A DNA stretch of 6,038 bases from Candidatus Aminicenantota bacterium (GTDB lineage: Bacteria; Acidobacteriota; Aminicenantia; Aminicenantales; Aminicenantaceae): assembly GCA_030615975.1 (NCBI GenBank), contig JAUWYH010000100.1:1-6038 (forward strand), written 5' to 3'. Of this stretch, positions 1-4,760 are shown one piece after another; position 1 is the first letter of the stretch; every line of letters starts with the position of its first letter. The notes beneath the pieces are model-generated. The model saw only the letters and a list, made by a program, of their open reading frames with translations, ran no database searches and was not told where the DNA came from. The position numbers and the translations under genes are program-made.

Positions 1-751
1 TAAACAGAACAAAAGCTCCCGCTCCAAGAATCTCTCGAAGAAGCGCAAAATCCAATCCTTTCTCCAAGTAAAGAACAAGGCGTGTTCCAGCCAATCTTGC
101 CGACTTTATTATATCAAACAACAAAGAGACATCCTCACTCTCCTTAATACTTTTATCAGTGATGTGAATCCATGCCCCATTCCTGGCAAATTCTTTCAAA
201 GGAGCCTCTAAGGGGCCATGATGATAGTAGACAAGCCAACTTCCTCCTTTTCGGCAAGCAAAAGCTAATTGATTAAGGTGAGAAAAGTCTCGCTTATTTT
301 TTCTGTTGGTCAAATGAAGATATATTCCATTTGCTCCCAAATTCATAAGCTCTGAAAATGAAACAGAATTTGACTCTCCTTCTGATTCTCTCCGCTCTAT
401 TGGACCATAATGAAAATAAGCCATGAAGGCTCTACCTCTTCTGCAGGCTTTGTTCAAAAGTTCCAACTCTAAGGTATCAGATCTTGCCTCATCTGAAGTA
501 TAAAGATCTGCGCCTGCCTCAGCGAGCCATTCAAGCTCGGAACAGCAGAACTTGCCTGTATCAATCAGGCGAAAACGAAAACCTCTTTTCCGGCAAAGCT
601 TTGCGGAATCCAAAACCCAAACAAAATCATACTGATCATCACGGACTGTAATATTCTCTCCTTTATTTGCCCAAGAAAGGAGTGAATAAGCCTTTTTACT
701 AAATTCGGAGTTTCTTTCCCTTTTGATTTCTTCTTCCATTTCTTGACTCAT
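1..751 (-). CDS. Unrecognised protein with repeated beta/alpha (barrel-like) units, 3' end cut by window edge
   Basis: An open frame of 250 codons runs from ATG (751-749) to the left edge without a stop, so the C-terminus is missing. An in-frame TGA lies just upstream, so this is the first possible ATG; a second ATG (739) is possible. Neither start has a clear Shine-Dalgarno. I do not recognise the family. After a charged N-terminus (about residues 1-20) the protein shows spaced, similar units: residues 57-90 (ending GADLYTSDEA), 106-151 (AYFHYGPIE at 111-119, then LGANGIYLHL), 170-200 (VYYHHGPLE at 174-182, then NGAWIHITD) and 222-250 (LVLYLEKG, then GAGAFVLF). Each has a hydrophobic strand, a G-containing turn, a helix and a G-A strand, as in a TIM-like barrel. 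The HYGP/HHGP motifs may be active-site loops. No signal peptide or membrane segment is seen, so it is probably cytosolic. It is divergent from queC, so a shared function is not implied. Confidence 0.85.
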   Translation of the reverse strand, partial: MSQEMEEEIKRERNSEFSKKAYSLLSWANKGENITVRDDQYDFVWVLDSAKLCRKRGFRFRLIDTGKFCCSELEWLAEAGADLYTSDEARSDTLELELLNKACRRGRAFMAYFHYGPIERRESEGESNSVSFSELMNLGANGIYLHLTNRKNKRDFSHLNQLAFACRKGGSWLVYYHHGPLEAPLKEFARNGAWIHITDKSIKESEDVSLLFDIIKSARLAGTRLVLYLEKGLDFALLREILGAGAFVLF

Positions 752-846
752 TATTGTACTTGTTCAAAGCCCAATGATTATGTACTCCTAGATTCCTTAT
801 AGATGGAAAAAAGTGAATGAGATTGCGGAGTCTGTTTCGAACAAAG

Positions 847-865
847 TGAGAAATCCCGTTTCTCA
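847..865. repeat. Small perfect palindrome in the divergent spacer
   Basis: TGAGAAA and TTTCTCA form a perfect 7-bp stem around the 5-nt loop TCCCG. It lies in the 272-bp spacer (752-1023) between the divergent left-edge gene and queC. It has no U-tract, so it is not a terminator. It could be an operator, or a leader hairpin in a minus-strand transcript if that starts near 930. A weak candidate minus promoter (TTAATA at 964-959, 17-bp spacer, TATATT at 941-936) would place it in the leader of the left-edge gene. Confidence 0.35.
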
Positions 866-900
866 TAAAAACAGTGTGACAAAAATATACCATCAAGTCT

Positions 901-920
901 TTTTGGGACAAAGCCCAAAA
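901..920. repeat. Perfect 7-bp inverted repeat in the divergent spacer
   Basis: TTTTGGG and CCCAAAA pair perfectly around the 6-nt loop ACAAAG. The right half shares the 10-mer CAAAGCCCAA (909-918) with 765-774, just upstream of the left-edge gene, so the same short word flanks both ends of the spacer. It may be a regulator site or a leader hairpin. There is no T-run long enough for a terminator, and no preQ1 riboswitch fold could be drawn through it. Confidence 0.35.
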
Positions 921-1010
921 TTTAATTCAATGGATAATATAGCATTGCATAAATGGGTTATTAAAGTAAAGCGTCTTGAAAAAAAAGGCTTTATCTTTTA
1001 TCATCGGGCT

Positions 1011-1016
1011 TAGAAT
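1011..1016 (+). promoter_or_regulatory. Candidate -10 box for a leaderless queC transcript
   Basis: TAGAAT (5 of 6 to TATAAT) ends exactly 7 nt before the queC ATG at 1024, the position expected when transcription begins at or next to the start codon. No Shine-Dalgarno precedes this ATG, which fits a leaderless mRNA. The -35 side is weak (CTTTAT at 989-994 with a 16-bp spacer), and a TANNNT word is common in AT-rich DNA, so this is tentative. Confidence 0.35.
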
Positions 1017-1023
1017 CTTCAAA

Positions 1024-1719
1024 ATGATAAAAGGTGTCGTTCTTTTCTCAGGAGGTATAGATTCAACAACTGCTCTTTATTGGGCTTTAAACCAATACCA
1101 TAAGGTCTATGCTTTGACTTTTGATTATGGACAACGCCACTGGATTGAAGTAATTATGGCTCAAAAGTTAACAAAAAAACTCAATGTTTTTCATAAGATT
1201 CTTCATGTGGATTTGAATCAGATCGGCGGCTCTTCCCTCACCGACACCAGACTTCCCCTGCCTGAATATAAAAATATCAAAGAAATCGAGCAAGGACAAC
1301 CATCGACTTATGTCCCCTTTCGAAACGGGATATTCCTTTCCTTAGCAGCGGCCTGGGCTGAAGTGGAAGAAATAAAGGACATCATCTGCGGTTTCAACAT
1401 CATAGACTCCCCGGACTATCCTGATACCCGAAAAGACTTTGTCAAAGCAATGGAAAAGGCAATAAATTTGGGAACAAATGCCTCTCTGAGCCAAAAAGGT
1501 TTTCGAATCCTTTCCCCTTTTCTAAACCTCAAGAAATCAGAGATCATAAAAAAAGGCCTTTCTTTAGGAGCCGATTATTCCTATTCTGTCTCCTGCTACA
1601 AAGGCGAAGAGATTCCATGCCAAAAATGTTCTTCGTGTCTTTTGCGCCAGAAAGCCTGGGAAGAATCAGGTTTAGCGGATCCTTTAATTCTTCGATTAGA
1701 GAAGGAAGGAAAAATATGA
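1024..1719 (+). CDS. queC: QueC, 7-cyano-7-deazaguanine (preQ0) synthase
   Basis: This is an ATP-dependent cytosolic enzyme that converts 7-carboxy-7-deazaguanine and ammonia to preQ0, the branch-point intermediate of queuosine. At 231 residues it has the usual family length. The PP-loop SGGIDST lies at residues 9-15, near the N-terminus, followed by FDYGQRH (33-39) and an N..D..PDYPDTR block matching the conserved QueC substrate region. The zinc site is C191, C199, C202 and C205 (CYKGEEIPC-QKC-SSC). The open frame extends back to a TTG at 976, but the extra 16 residues have no counterpart in the family and the PP-loop normally begins about 8 residues from the start, so ATG 1024 is chosen. 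No Shine-Dalgarno is visible. It is the first gene of queC-queD-queE, and its TGA overlaps the queD ATG by 4 nt. Confidence 0.96.
   Translation: MIKGVVLFSGGIDSTTALYWALNQYHKVYALTFDYGQRHWIEVIMAQKLTKKLNVFHKILHVDLNQIGGSSLTDTRLPLPEYKNIKEIEQGQPSTYVPFRNGIFLSLAAAWAEVEEIKDIICGFNIIDSPDYPDTRKDFVKAMEKAINLGTNASLSQKGFRILSPFLNLKKSEIIKKGLSLGADYSYSVSCYKGEEIPCQKCSSCLLRQKAWEESGLADPLILRLEKEGKI
1706..1710 (+). promoter_or_regulatory. Ribosome binding site deciding the queD start
   Basis: AAGGA, part of GGAAGGA inside the last queC codons, ends 5 nt before the ATG at 1716. It selects this internal ATG rather than the longer open frame that begins at 1617 inside queC. Together with the ATGA overlap it indicates translational coupling with queC. 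Confidence 0.7.
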
Positions 1720-2063
1720 GATGGATTTTAAGAGTTAAAGACAGATTTCAGGCAGCCCATTTTTTAAAAGATTACAAGGGAAAATGTGAAAAAGTCCACG
1801 GTCATACCTTCCACGTCGAGGTTCAAGTCGAAGTGAGAAAGCTCAAAAAAACAGGAATCAGTATAGACTTTGAGGAAATCAAGAAAAAATTGTCTGAAAT
1901 TTTGCCTGATCACACTTTTCTCAACGAAACTTATGATTTTAACCCTTCAGCTGAAAATCTTTCCCGCCACTTTTTCTTTGAATTAAAAAAATGTTTTCCT
2001 GTTAAAGGAGTGACTGTCTGGGAATCGGAGGATGCCTCAGCCACATATTCTGAAAATCACTGA
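1716..2063 (+). CDS. queD: QueD, 6-carboxy-5,6,7,8-tetrahydropterin synthase
   Basis: This zinc enzyme of the PTPS/QueD family converts 7,8-dihydroneopterin triphosphate to 6-carboxytetrahydropterin, the step before QueE. The product has 115 residues, typical for QueD. The zinc histidines are H15 (FQAAHF), H28 and H30, within the diagnostic C-x3-HGH motif whose catalytic cysteine is C24. The catalytic pair D65-H66 occurs in LPDHTFLNE, the NPSAENLS motif is at 76-83, and the pterin-anchoring glutamate is E103 in VWES. C-x3-HGH favours QueD over the mammalian-type PTPS. The start overlaps the queC stop in an ATGA junction with a good Shine-Dalgarno; the 3' end overlaps queE by 32 nt. Its substrate requires a GTP cyclohydrolase encoded outside the window. 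Confidence 0.95.
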   Translation: MRWILRVKDRFQAAHFLKDYKGKCEKVHGHTFHVEVQVEVRKLKKTGISIDFEEIKKKLSEILPDHTFLNETYDFNPSAENLSRHFFFELKKCFPVKGVTVWESEDASATYSENH

Positions 2064-2661
2064 AATATTCCCTTCTATTCAGGGAGAGGGCCTCAGGCAA
2101 GGGAAACCAACGCTCTTCATCCGCCTTTCAGGATGCAATCTTCACTGCTCTTTCTGTGACACCAAATATGCCTGGGAAGAAGGGATAGATTATTCAAGCG
2201 ATAAAGTTTTGGAAAAGATAATAAAAATGAATCACCACTTTCCTGCGGAATGGGTATGCCTGACAGGAGGTGAGCCACTTTTGCAGGATTTAGAGGAACT
2301 TGTGAGAAAGCTCAAAAAGGAAAAATTCAAAGTTCAAGTCGAAACAAATGCCACAATCTTTCGTGCCTTGCCTGTCGACTGGTACACTATCTCCCCCAAG
2401 CCAAAGAAATATTTTTATCAGCCAGAATATGGAAAAAAGGCGAAAGAGGTCAAGATTATCGTGACGAAAGAGCTTGATTTTGAAGTGATTCAAAGGCTCA
2501 GAGAGGAATATCCAGAAAAAACGCCTCTTCTGCTCCAGCCTCAATCCAACAGGAAATGGAGTATGAATTTAGCCACAAAACTTCTTCGGCAAGCACTAAA
2601 GGCTAATTTAAAAAACATAAGAGTCTCCATTCAGCTCCATAAAATTTATGGTTTACGGTAA
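2032..2661 (+). CDS. queE: QueE, 7-carboxy-7-deazaguanine synthase (radical SAM)
   Basis: This radical SAM enzyme converts 6-carboxytetrahydropterin to 7-carboxy-7-deazaguanine, the substrate of QueC. The protein of 209 residues begins with the family hallmark EIFPSIQGEG (11-20), then FIRLSGCNLHCSFCDT with the cluster cysteines C35, C39 and C42 (standard C-x3-C-x2-C), and TGGEP at 78-82 for SAM binding. The C-terminus SIQLHKIYG is also typical, so the gene is complete. The ATG at 2032 lies 32 nt inside queD and is the only ATG, GTG or TTG before the core. A GGAGG (2027-2031) abuts the ATG and is too close to act as a normal Shine-Dalgarno, so initiation probably relies on coupling to queD translation. 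The last 16 bp overlap the convergent transporter gene, and no separate terminator follows. Confidence 0.95.
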   Translation: MPQPHILKITEIFPSIQGEGLRQGKPTLFIRLSGCNLHCSFCDTKYAWEEGIDYSSDKVLEKIIKMNHHFPAEWVCLTGGEPLLQDLEELVRKLKKEKFKVQVETNATIFRALPVDWYTISPKPKKYFYQPEYGKKAKEVKIIVTKELDFEVIQRLREEYPEKTPLLLQPQSNRKWSMNLATKLLRQALKANLKNIRVSIQLHKIYGLR

Positions 2662-3578
2662 AAGCCTCCCGCTTCTTTCTCAAACCATCGATATCCCGAC
2701 CTTGTGAGATAAACTCCGCCAAAAATTATCAAAGCCCCCACAGCCTGCAAAATAGTTATTCTTTCTGAAATAAAAATATAGGCAAATATCACAGTAAAAA
2801 TAGGAGTGATATTCCCATAAATGGCTGTTTTGCTGTTACCGACCCTCTTTATTGAAGCATACCAGATAACGTAGCCTATAACCAGGGCAAATAGGCAAGA
2901 ATAAAAAAGTGAAGCCCAGGCTTGAAAAGAAATTTCCCCTAAACGAAGGCGAAAAATATCTCTAGTACAAAAGGGAAGATAAAACACGGTTCCAATAGCC
3001 ATGGTTATAGCTGTCAACTTCAAGGGAGATATTCTCTTTAAGAGTGGTCTTGAAAAAACCGTGTAAATGGCCCAACAAAGGTTCCCAGCAAAAATCATCA
3101 AATCTCCTCTCAGGCTACGCCAGGCAAAATGAAAGGCTCCAGCTTGTTTAGTGATAACAAAATAGAATCCGACAAAGGAAATCAAAATCCCCCCCCATGC
3201 CGCCCAATGTATTTTTTCCTGTTTCAACAGTAAGCTTAATAAAGCAACAAAAACAGGCGTCATAGCCATGACGATTGATGTATTTGAGGCAGTTGTCCAA
3301 TTCAATCCATGGATGAAAAGAAACTGGAATGCTGTATTTCCTATTATTCCCAGAACAAAAATTTTCCAAAAATCTGATTTCGCTAAAGAAAGGCCTTCCT
3401 TGGTTACGAGGAGAATAAAAACAAGCATTAAAGAAGCAAAAAACAAGCGTATTCCGTTGAATCCTAATGGCGAAAACTCTCTAAGCGCTATTTTGATAAA
3501 AGGGAAGTTTAAGGCCCAGAATAATACAGCCAAAAGCATGAAAAAGTCTGTATTTCCTAGCTTCTTATGATTTTCCAT
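2646..3578 (-). CDS. EamA/DMT-family membrane transporter
   Basis: This is a drug/metabolite transporter superfamily protein of 310 residues, the normal size for the ten-helix form made of two EamA repeats. Hydrophobic segments lie at about 13-31, 38-58, 71-93, 98-118, 126-143, 158-177, 186-205, 218-240, 252-271 and 276-293. The two halves are visibly related: the N-half segment around TASNTSIVMAMTPVFVALLS followed by KQEKI matches the C-half NSKTAIYGNITPIFTVIFAY followed by SERIT. The FWALNFPFIK stretch (20-29) is a typical start of the first repeat. Such proteins export or import amino acids, nucleotides or other small metabolites; the substrate cannot be read from sequence. It lies downstream of queF on the same strand, behind a likely terminator, and its 3' end overlaps queE. 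A role in deazaguanine movement is possible only by context. There is no clear Shine-Dalgarno before the ATG. Confidence 0.93.
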   Translation of the reverse strand: MENHKKLGNTDFFMLLAVLFWALNFPFIKIALREFSPLGFNGIRLFFASLMLVFILLVTKEGLSLAKSDFWKIFVLGIIGNTAFQFLFIHGLNWTTASNTSIVMAMTPVFVALLSLLLKQEKIHWAAWGGILISFVGFYFVITKQAGAFHFAWRSLRGDLMIFAGNLCWAIYTVFSRPLLKRISPLKLTAITMAIGTVFYLPFCTRDIFRLRLGEISFQAWASLFYSCLFALVIGYVIWYASIKRVGNSKTAIYGNITPIFTVIFAYIFISERITILQAVGALIIFGGVYLTRSGYRWFEKEAGGFYRKP

Positions 3579-3592
3579 TTGGTGAACAAAGA

Positions 3593-3598
3593 ATTATA
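3593..3598 (-). promoter_or_regulatory. Candidate -10 box for the EamA gene
   Basis: A perfect TATAAT on the minus strand ends 14 nt before the ATG at 3578, which predicts a leader of about 7-8 nt. The -35 region with a 17-bp spacer is TTTTCT and is weak. If used, the transporter has its own promoter downstream of the queF terminator. The AT-rich context makes a chance match possible. Confidence 0.4.
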
Positions 3599-3667
3599 GA
3601 TGATAAATTAATCTGAGAAAAGGGAAAAGAATTCAAAGTAAGCATTTCATTTTCCGTGATGGAAGGC

Positions 3668-3696
3668 AAAAAAAAGAGCGGAGTTAACTCTTTTTT
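3668..3696 (-). terminator. Terminator-like hairpin at the end of queF
   Basis: Reading the minus strand, AAAAAAGAG (3696-3688) pairs with CTCTTTTTT (3678-3670) around a 9-nt loop, and the T-run continues to 3668, giving eight consecutive T. The queF stop codon TAA (3686-3684) lies in the loop. The stem is A-T rich and so only moderately stable, but the position and T-tract fit a rho-independent terminator separating queF from the transporter gene. Confidence 0.5.
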
Positions 3697-4121
3697 GACC
3701 GGGTTGAACTCTTTTTGGGCCGAGGGTATCGAGCCTCTATAACAGACTTAATCCCTCCTCTTGGGTTGAACTCACCGATGACGACTGCAGACACCGGATG
3801 ACAGGCTTTTACAATGTCTTCTAAAATGCGGTTAACAGCATTTTCATAAAAAATGCCAAGATTCCTATAGGCTAAAATATACATTCTTAACGACTTGAGC
3901 TCCAAACATTGCTCTTTTGGGACATAACGAATGACTATGGTTCCAAAATCAGGCAGTCCAGTCTTGGGGCAAACCGAAGTAAATTCAGGAATTTCTATCT
4001 CTATCTCATAATCTTGGAATTGGTTGGGAAATGTCTCGATAGGAAGAAGCTCTTCTTTTAAGCCTGAATAGGCTTCTTTTTCGCTTATCCGAGATATCTG
4101 CGGCTTTCTCTTCTTTGTCAT
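3684..4121 (-). CDS. queF: QueF, NADPH-dependent 7-cyano-7-deazaguanine (preQ0) reductase, short unimodal type
   Basis: QueF reduces the nitrile of preQ0 to the amine preQ1, which tRNA-guanine transglycosylase inserts into tRNA. With 145 residues it is the short, unimodal (B. subtilis-like) form, a T-fold enzyme. FTSVCPKTGLPDFGT carries the nucleophile C51 and D58, seven residues apart as in the family. The NADPH-binding QueF motif is ELKSLRMY at 74-81. Glutamate E93, which binds substrate, is 42 residues after the cysteine, as expected. The preceding residue is Y92, whereas the well-studied QueFs have histidine there (FYEN instead of FHE). A TTG at 4142 could start a longer form, but it would lie inside the candidate promoter, so ATG 4121 is preferred; no Shine-Dalgarno is seen. 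The C-terminal tail is basic (PRPKKSSTRSKKS). Confidence 0.94.
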   Translation of the reverse strand: MTKKRKPQISRISEKEAYSGLKEELLPIETFPNQFQDYEIEIEIPEFTSVCPKTGLPDFGTIVIRYVPKEQCLELKSLRMYILAYRNLGIFYENAVNRILEDIVKACHPVSAVVIGEFNPRGGIKSVIEARYPRPKKSSTRSKKS

Positions 4122-4130
4122 TTTTTTATC

Positions 4131-4159
4131 AGTATATATCAAGGTGAAGGAGAAGACAA
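4131..4159 (-). promoter_or_regulatory. Candidate promoter of queF
   Basis: On the minus strand TTGTCT (4159-4154), a 17-bp spacer and TATACT (4136-4131) lie upstream of the ATG at 4121, with only 9 nt between the -10 box and the start codon. This predicts a transcript starting 2-3 nt before ATG, that is, nearly leaderless, and agrees with the absence of a Shine-Dalgarno. It also argues against the alternative TTG start at 4142. Confidence 0.45.
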
Positions 4160-4191
4160 TCTATAGAAAAAATTTGGAATTATTATTTTCG

Positions 4192-4211
4192 GCCGCTATC
4201 AAGATTGCGGC
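4192..4211. repeat. GC-rich hairpin upstream of queF
   Basis: GCCGC (4192-4196) and GCGGC (4207-4211) form a perfect 5-bp stem with a 10-nt loop. It stands out in an otherwise AT-rich spacer. No T-run follows on either strand, so terminator function is unlikely. It lies upstream of the candidate queF promoter, so it could be a regulator site, or part of a longer queF leader if that promoter call is wrong. Confidence 0.3.
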
Positions 4212-4312
4212 AGAATCGATCGCTGTAATATCCTCCTGTGCAGAGAGGAAGACTTGTCGAAGAGACTAGACTTTTCAAAATAGAAATGAATGTTTTTGAT
4301 TCGTCTTTTTTT

Positions 4313-4321
4313 TGATATAAT
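4313..4321 (+). promoter_or_regulatory. Extended -10 promoter for the DUF6485-like/radical SAM unit
   Basis: TGA-TATAAT is a perfect extended -10 element (TGnTATAAT) on the plus strand. With a 17-bp spacer the -35 region is TTTTTG (4293-4298), which is weak, as is usual with extended -10 promoters. The start site would be near 4328, giving a leader of about 220 nt before the ATG at 4548. Confidence 0.55.
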
Positions 4322-4431
4322 GGCATCCTTTAAGATTATCTCAAGTTTAGTTCTTCAACATTTTAAAATTGGAAATATTAGCAATTAAATTTTTTAAAAC
4401 ATAGGAAAGAAAATCATATCCAAAGAGTAAG

Positions 4432-4521
4432 ATGTCGAAAAGTTTGCTGGTTAATTTTAAGAACAAATCATTGAATAAATCAGAAAACGATATTATGTCT
4501 ACAGGCAAACCTAAGTTTTAG
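4432..4521 (+). CDS. Possible 29-residue leader ORF (doubtful)
   Basis: ATG (4432) to TAG (4519-4521) encodes a 29-residue basic, hydrophilic peptide beginning MSKSLLVNFKNKS. It falls inside the predicted leader of the downstream gene and is preceded by a weak AAAGAG. The stop codon lies in the 3' arm of a small hairpin (CCTAA-GTT-TTAGG, 4510-4522). There is no recognisable family, and an open frame of this length is expected by chance, so it is listed only as a candidate leader peptide. Confidence 0.15.
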   Translation: MSKSLLVNFKNKSLNKSENDIMSTGKPKF

Positions 4522-4535
4522 GCATCTCTTAAAAA

Positions 4536-4541
4536 AGGGAG
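4536..4541 (+). promoter_or_regulatory. Ribosome binding site of the DUF6485-like gene
   Basis: AGGGAG ends 6 nt before the ATG at 4548, the best Shine-Dalgarno in the window. The preceding CTCTT (4526-4530) could pair weakly with GGGAG and mask the site; this pairing includes G-T wobbles and is uncertain. Confidence 0.7.
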
Positions 4542-4547
4542 TTTTTA

Positions 4548-4751
4548 ATGAAAGAATGTAATGAGGAAAAAAATCTTCAAATATGCAACTGCACCTGGGA
4601 TCCCTGCAGCCGCAAAGGAATTTGCTGCGAATGTATTCAATATCATTGGAATATGGGCGAACTTCCTGCTTGTCTTTTCCCTGATGAGGTTGAAAAAACT
4701 TATGACCGTTCCATAAAAAGATTCATAGAGCTTTATAAAGATAAAGCCTGA
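4548..4751 (+). CDS. Small cysteine-rich protein, DUF6485-like
   Basis: A 67-residue soluble protein with eight cysteines: C4, C13, C15, C20, C26, C27, C29 and C42. The block CNCTWDPCSRKGICCEC (13-29), then H33, then ELPACLFP (38-45) and EKTYDRS (49-55) matches my memory of the DUF6485 family of small bacterial and archaeal 'cytosolic proteins'; I cannot run a search to confirm it. The biochemical function is unknown. The cysteine and histidine spacing suggests a zinc or iron-sulfur site. The start is set by a strong Shine-Dalgarno. The radical SAM gene begins 9 nt after the stop in the same reading frame, so the two are surely co-transcribed and may work together. The C-terminus is a charged helix. 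Confidence 0.88.
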   Translation: MKECNEEKNLQICNCTWDPCSRKGICCECIQYHWNMGELPACLFPDEVEKTYDRSIKRFIELYKDKA

Positions 4752-4760
4752 AAAAGCGCC

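Larger units (their letters stand above)
4122..4547. other. 426-bp divergent spacer between queF and the DUF6485-like gene
   Basis: No convincing long gene is present. From left to right it holds the candidate queF promoter, a GC-rich hairpin, a plus-strand extended -10 promoter and a leader of about 220 nt ending in a good Shine-Dalgarno. The leader contains a possible 29-codon frame and two small hairpins near the start codon. No preQ1 riboswitch fold was recognised on the queF side. Confidence 0.7.

Noticed and set aside
901..920. Rho-independent terminator
   Set aside because: The stem is followed by at most three T before the run is broken, and no gene ends nearby on the plus strand.
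813..1013. 66-codon plus-strand frame before queC
   Set aside because: It starts at GTG without a Shine-Dalgarno, has no recognisable motif, and covers both palindromes and the candidate queC -10 box; it looks like chance in a non-coding spacer.
976..1023. N-terminal extension of queC from TTG
   Set aside because: The extra 16 residues precede a start point that already matches the usual QueC N-terminus, and the extension overlaps the candidate promoter.
752..1023. preQ1 riboswitch controlling queC
   Set aside because: Expected by pathway, but no preQ1-I pseudoknot (G-rich stem, CUAC-type loop, A-rich tail pairing back) could be drawn; a covariance-model search of this spacer and of 4122-4547 would settle it.
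1617..1715. N-terminal extension of queD inside queC
   Set aside because: The internal ATG at 1716 has a good Shine-Dalgarno and gives the normal QueD N-terminus; the upstream part only mirrors queC coding sequence in another frame.
4122..4142. TTG start of queF at 4142
   Set aside because: It would add seven residues with no family support and lies inside a plausible promoter.
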